This document shows positions 57,321 through 64,000 of a stretch of DNA of 64,000 nt, piece after piece; positions within the stretch are counted from its first letter, which is position 1, and each line of letters starts with the position of its first letter. The translations under genes were made by a program, and so were the position numbers. The stretch is from Emmonsiellopsis sp. PD_33. Its lineage: Eukaryota; Ascomycota; Eurotiomycetes; Onygenales; Ajellomycetaceae. The notes below the pieces were generated by a model. The model made no database searches, was not told where the DNA came from, and saw nothing but the letters and a program-made list of their open reading frames with translations. Location: positions 150,595 to 214,594 of the forward strand of contig JANTQF010000025.1 in NCBI GenBank assembly GCA_032988165.1, read 5' to 3'.

Positions 57321-60060
57321 TTATCAAGAAGATCACAGAGAAGGGCATACTCTGGAAGGTTGTCAACATACATATGCTGATTGATTCCATTTTAAGTATA
57401 AAATGAATGCTCTTCTATCCATAAACATGGATCCTCAGACTTCAGCTGGGCGTTCAAGTTGCTTTTTTATACCATTCATACTTGCTCAGGACCACGCTCA
57501 CGAGGGTAGCTACTGCGATTTTATCAGCAAAAGTCTCCATCTTTTTTGTATTGGAACTTAGAATGGTAGGCGCGGGGGGGGGTATGACCTCCCCTCCAAA
57601 CTGAATGCCTTGATGCTGTTGTGTGTTTGACCAATATTACTAGAGGGCAAAACCTTAAATCAGTACTCTTCTAATGTAATGTAGGGAACAGAACATCTGT
57701 CTTCTCTCTCTTCATGATGCTACTACTTACATCTTGAATCATTTTGTTGACTATGTTCCCAAACTCCTGTCCAAGGTCCTAGAGGTTCAGATCATCTCCT
57801 GTCTCGGTGGTAGCTATTTCAACTAAGCTTAGCTCAACTGCCAAGCCTCTAGAGAGGGTCCAACCTGGCACAGTATACATATTCAGGGGTTAAGGACCGA
57901 GGGGGTTGATGTTTATGCACAGACACGATTCGTTGCTGAAAGCCTGGGGCTAAGAGGGTAAGAAAGATTGATGGGATTTCCATATCCACCACATGCAGAG
58001 GATTGAACCAACTGGATGAGTCATTGATATTGACAAAGTAGCATTGACATTGGGTATATTGAGACAAGTCCCCAGGCCGGAATGGCTGGAGTATTTCCTG
58101 CAATTAGGAAGTAGAGTAATGTCTTCTTGTTCTGCCGTAAGGTCCTTAGAGTTATAAAAGATAATGTGGAGCCATAACCTGTAGAGTCCGTCCATGTGTC
58201 ACTCCTGTTACCCACTTGACGTACTCTAGCTGAGCACGTTGGGGGTGACATTGGAAACGATGTGGTTATAAGGAACATTTGCGAGAGGAAATGCGTGTTC
58301 AGTGGAATAAATAAACGGCTGGAATGTAACATTGTCGAGACACGCCGCACTGAAGTTGGTCCGTATGGGAGGACGTTTCGGTGCTGGACGACGAAGCGAA
58401 GGGTCTGTACCTGAGCTTGTTCTGCTCCTCCTACGACTTGTTATAGCGCCTCAGGCAAACAGGTAGCCGTAGACGGTATGCCGATTCAATCGGAAGCGTT
58501 TTTAACATTCCATCGTTTGGATAATGGTTTCATGAGAGCATAAAATTCGGCTCGACACAAATGGCCTTCATTAACTCTTTCCTAATAGCCGCGGAGGAGC
58601 CATTATTCGAATGGCAAAAAGGGGAATATTGTTGGAAATAGTAAAGAAAATGATTGTGGAATGGTGTATGTCCTTGTTGATGTTTATTTCTCACAATTCG
58701 TTGATATAAAGGAAAAGAGGGCGACATGCACTTTGGGATGGTTTCTTCCGGTTTGTAGGATAAAATCGTGCCATCCAACAATCGAGGGCTTTTACCCAGC
58801 TAAAAATTGCATTAGCATTGTTGTGCTCGTATGTTATACCACCACTTGCCGTAAAAACCCAGATTTGGCAGACATATTATTGACTTGTAGGCCTTGTCCA
58901 GCTTCTTCACAGCATGCACCATCGACCCAATCTCACAGCACCTAACGGCCCGCTCGAGTAGGCTCAAAAATACCCCCTTGGTTGTGAGGAGGGTCACTCT
59001 TCGATCTTCTAAAGCAATCTTCCTTTGCTGGAGTGAAGAATTTGAACGTTTTTTGTTAACGGTGGTATAGTAGGCAAGTGTGTGGTATAGGTCGTAAAGG
59101 CGTGATAATCATAAAGTATATCATATAAAAGAGAAGGAAGTTATAGAATAGACAGGGATTTAACTGAACGCAGACGAGAGTCTGACCCAGCAGGGGGACA
59201 GCAGCGATAGGAAGCAATGCATATTATAAGTGAACATAAACCTCTGCAGGACAGCTTACCGGCATGCTGGTAGGTAGGAGGGTATTTGCAGCCGGTCCAC
59301 ATAGATAGTCCGACCTTTGACTTGAGGGTGGTGGAGGAGAAAAGGGGTTAGAAAGGGGAAGGGGGAGATATCATCGATGTCACGGAATAATTTTTCACTC
59401 CAGACCTCTCCGGTGATAAATGGCCGGGCATGGTAACCAGAAAAGATGAATGCAGACTGGCAACTATGTTTTGGGTAACTGGATGGTTAGTGAACTGGGA
59501 TGAAGCCGCATCACCTGGCTGATCCGGGTTTTAGTGAAGAGGCTAGCGGGCCATTCCATCCCACATCCCCACGGGGTATTCGGAGCCCTCCAGCTCAAGA
59601 TATGGTTAATGGCCAGTAGTTAATGGAACAATCACAGCTAGACTTGCGCATGAACTGCTGGTTTTCACCGTAGGGGGTGTCACAGCACCGCTCGAGCCCG
59701 CGTTTCACGGAGGTGTGGTTTGCACCATCTATACGGACACGAGACCGAGCCAAGCCATCCACATCCATGGGAGTGCCATGCAATGTCGACAGCGGCTCCT
59801 AGTCCAGCAGAAGCGATAGTTCCCCGAGATCTCGAGATCGAACGAACCCTGGGGATAGCGCGGGCAAAAGCAGCGACAGGGCGGGTGGCGAAGCAGAGCA
59901 GCATGACGTTGGCCACCACCAACCGGTTTCTTGCCGATTTAACAACGGCCCCCAGCCAGGAGAGGTTCACCGTTCAGCAGGTGGCGGAGGGCAGAAAACT
60001 CGGCGGCAGCAGGGGGACTAGGAATGAGTAAAGCGAGCAGGTACCGTCGCGCCCAAATTG
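57321..60060. other. Intergenic, no supported gene
   Basis: Contains a G10 run near 57573-57582 and short frames on both strands. A 103-codon plus frame at 59720-60031 and minus frames near 58.0-58.4 kb lack family signals. The part from about 59 kb may hold promoter DNA for the helicase gene. Confidence 0.5.
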
Positions 60061-60159
60061 GGTGCAGAGTGACCTGCCGCCTCGCAGGCCGGGGGGCGAC
60101 GGCAGAATTTTTTTGGGTTTAGCGGCACGGCGGCCAGCCAGTCAGCGGCCGGCAGCCAA

Positions 60160-60693
60160 CCACCACAACAATTTTTCATCTTCTTCCTCTCGTCGACTTC
60201 CTCCATCCTTCTTCTCTGCTCTCCATCCCCCTCACCTTTCTTCTCATTCTACCATCTCCTTTTCTTCACTTGTGTTGTCTTCTGCTTTTCTCCGTGCTCA
60301 TAGACTTTAGACTGGAGAGATTTTCTTGTCTCCCTTCTCGTGAAGTCTTCTCTTCCCGCTTAATTTTATCCGCCACCCAGGCTTGTGTGAGAGACTCTTC
60401 TTCTCCCGCGTCTCGGTGCTCTCGTTGCTGCAACACCTCTCTTGCAACGCTCTTCTGCACACGCTTATCTCGACCTTCTTTTGCGCGCCCAGCTCGCAGT
60501 CTTGTTTCGAGATCCCGCGTGTTCTGTGACTTGAAAAATCAGGTCCTTCGTGCAACACCACAGCTTGCATAATTTATTCTGCTCTCGGTGCGTGCTTTCC
60601 CTGCGTGCTTCCCCCAAGCTGTCTGTCGACGTGCCGCCACTAACTGCTTCTCTGCTGCTCTTAGAATATCACTCTTCGATACCAACCTTCAAA
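60160..60693 (+). promoter_or_regulatory. Pyrimidine-rich leader of DED1
   Basis: From about 60175 to 60660 the plus strand is dominated by TCTTC, CTCTT and TTCT motifs. Such tracts are typical of promoters and 5' UTRs of highly expressed fungal genes. Transcript start not determinable. Confidence 0.55.
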
Positions 60694-62783
<2,090 letters not shown>

Positions 62784-63640
62784 ATGTTTCTGGTCTTCGA
62801 CGTGGCCATCTAAGAGTTTGGTTGACTCCATTTTACCATAACATAATTTGCGGTGTACTGCCAACCAAACCCATTGCCCGGGTTATCCACCCTTCCTCGG
62901 GACCGGCTTTGTCATGACTTGCGACGAATTTCCTCCCTATCTTCTTAATATCGCGTTCTGTATCAGTTTTCCTTTTCCTTGCTTTATTTCCTTCCGAACT
63001 GCGTGCGTTTTTGTGTATTTTTTGCGAACGATACACGCCATTTGATGCAGTCAGTCCGATATACGTTTGCTTTCGCGTGGGCCACATTCACATGGGAAAA
63101 TGGCCTCTGGGGAACTTCTTTCTCATCGTCGGAATTTGCATGAAAACATCATAGACAGCGTTGAACTTTTTTTTTTCTTTTCTGCGACCGCTTCTTATCA
63201 GATACATGATACCCCCTTATTTCGTTGAGTCCGCTTAGGAAGAGAGCAGTAGTAGCGCGAGCGGGCTTGGAACGATATTGGCGGAGCGGAAAGGAACGAA
63301 AAAAAAACAATGAATGGAATGGGATTTTCCTTTTTCTCCCCGGCTGGAAAAAAAAAGTGGTTTTTTATGACTTTTTTCATGGGGGTTTTTTTTTCTCCTG
63401 GGGGGGTTTGTTTGTTGTTGACATGCATGATCCCAACACAAAAATGAAACCAACGCTGCATCGATTTGCATGTGCTTTTTTAAAAGAACTCGTTTTTTAC
63501 AATTAGATCTCTTTGAGGCCTTTTTCTTTTTTTTGTACTTTTCTTTTTTTCCCTGTTATGTATGTATGCAAATGGAATGGCGGCGGCCTCGAACTTATGT
63601 GGTTTTCTTCTTTTTTAAAAAAAAATCCTTTTTATTCTAA
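62784..63640. other. 3' flank of DED1 with homopolymer tracts
   Basis: No gene. Contains A8-A9, T8-T10 and G7 runs between 63165 and 63625. Confidence 0.6.
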
Positions 63641-63835
63641 ATAACTAAGTTATGTTACTTTATCCTTTCATACAGTCCAGATTATGTTAAATTATATTTT
63701 TTCACCACATTTTCATCTCATACCAGTTAAGTTAGGTCAGTCTGTCATTATGCTGAGAAAAAAGAAAGGAAGAATAAAAAAGCATATCTACTTTCTACTC
63801 TTCTAATAATAAAGTAACAAGCCGCATGGCGCTCG
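63641..63835. repeat. AT-rich, CpG-poor segment with an inverted pair
   Basis: TGTTACTTTAT at 63653-63663 is repeated inverted at 63809-63819. The segment's base composition resembles the 24-46 kb island, so it may be the remnant of another element or a small non-autonomous one. Weak evidence. Confidence 0.35.
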
Positions 63836-63857
63836 CTTTGCTCGCTCCCGGCTTGCG

Positions 63858-64000
63858 CCGCCCCCCCTCCCCTCCCCCCCCCCCCCCCCACCCCCCCTCC
63901 CCCCCCCCCCCCCCCTACCCCCCCCTACGACCCCCACCACCCCTACCGCCCCCTACGACCCCCACCCCCCCTACCGCCCCCTTCCACCCCTACCACCCCT
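63858..64000 (+). repeat. C-rich low-complexity tract
   Basis: Long C runs, then loosely repeated units of the type CCCCCTACGACC, CCCCACC and CCTACCG. It runs into the window edge. It is not the fungal telomere repeat CCCTAA. Confidence 0.8.

Noticed and set aside
59720..60031. 103-codon frame before DED1
   Set aside because: Ala/Thr/Pro-rich from GC-rich promoter DNA, with no domain and an overlapping open frame on the other strand.
63858..64000. Telomere repeat
   Set aside because: Units are CCCCCTACGACC-like, not CCCTAA, and are irregular.

Overview
The window is nuclear DNA of a filamentous ascomycete. The genes have many short introns (about 50-75 nt, GT/AG ends, CTAAC-type branch sites). 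The protein families (ZW10, Ytm1, Ded1, ER cyclophilin, Zn2Cys6 regulators, MFS sugar/quinate-type permease, NmrA-like reductase) fit a eurotiomycete. The repeats have almost no CpG, a pattern reported for Onygenales such as Coccidioides. An onygenalean origin is therefore an inference, not an identification.

Layout. 1-10.2 kb is compact housekeeping DNA: a 5'-complete M16C metalloprotease cut by the window edge (-), a possible 58-residue ORF (-), ZW10 (+), YTM1 (+), mitochondrial ribosomal protein uS13m (-) and an ER cyclophilin B (+) sharing a 248-bp divergent promoter with uS13m. 10.2-16.2 kb holds no gene I can support. 16.2-23.6 kb carries a fungal transcription-factor-domain protein lacking a zinc cluster (+), a Zn2Cys6 regulator (-) and a DapA-family aldolase (-). 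24.1-46.3 kb is one AT-rich repeat island. 46.5-50.0 kb carries an eight-exon MFS permease (+) and, convergent to it, an NmrA-like reductase (-). 50-59.6 kb is decayed DNA with helicase remnants. 60-63 kb is the DED1 RNA helicase (+) with a pyrimidine-rich leader. The last 150 bases are a C-rich low-complexity tract.

The repeat island is a three-layer nest whose layers can each be closed by target-site duplications. A Ty1/copia element on the minus strand (112-bp LTRs, TSD CATAC) took an insertion in its RNase H gene of an hAT-like DNA transposon (TIR TAGTGTTGT, 8-bp TSD ATATTRCC). That transposon in turn contains a plus-strand Ty3/gypsy chromovirus-type element (253-bp LTRs, TSD ATGGG). Without the inner layers the copia element is about 5.2 kb. 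The hAT-like layer is still about 11.4 kb without the gypsy, large for that superfamily, and its proteins are unrecognised. Paired LTRs differ mainly by TG in one copy against CA in the other, which is independent loss of ancestral CpG.

Working together: the aldolase, the Zn2Cys6 regulator, the permease and the reductase would be close neighbours without the transposons and could be a small catabolic cluster (inference). The cyclophilin gene appears able to make two C-termini, one ending in an HDEL-like HEDL and one, made by splicing a further intron, without it.
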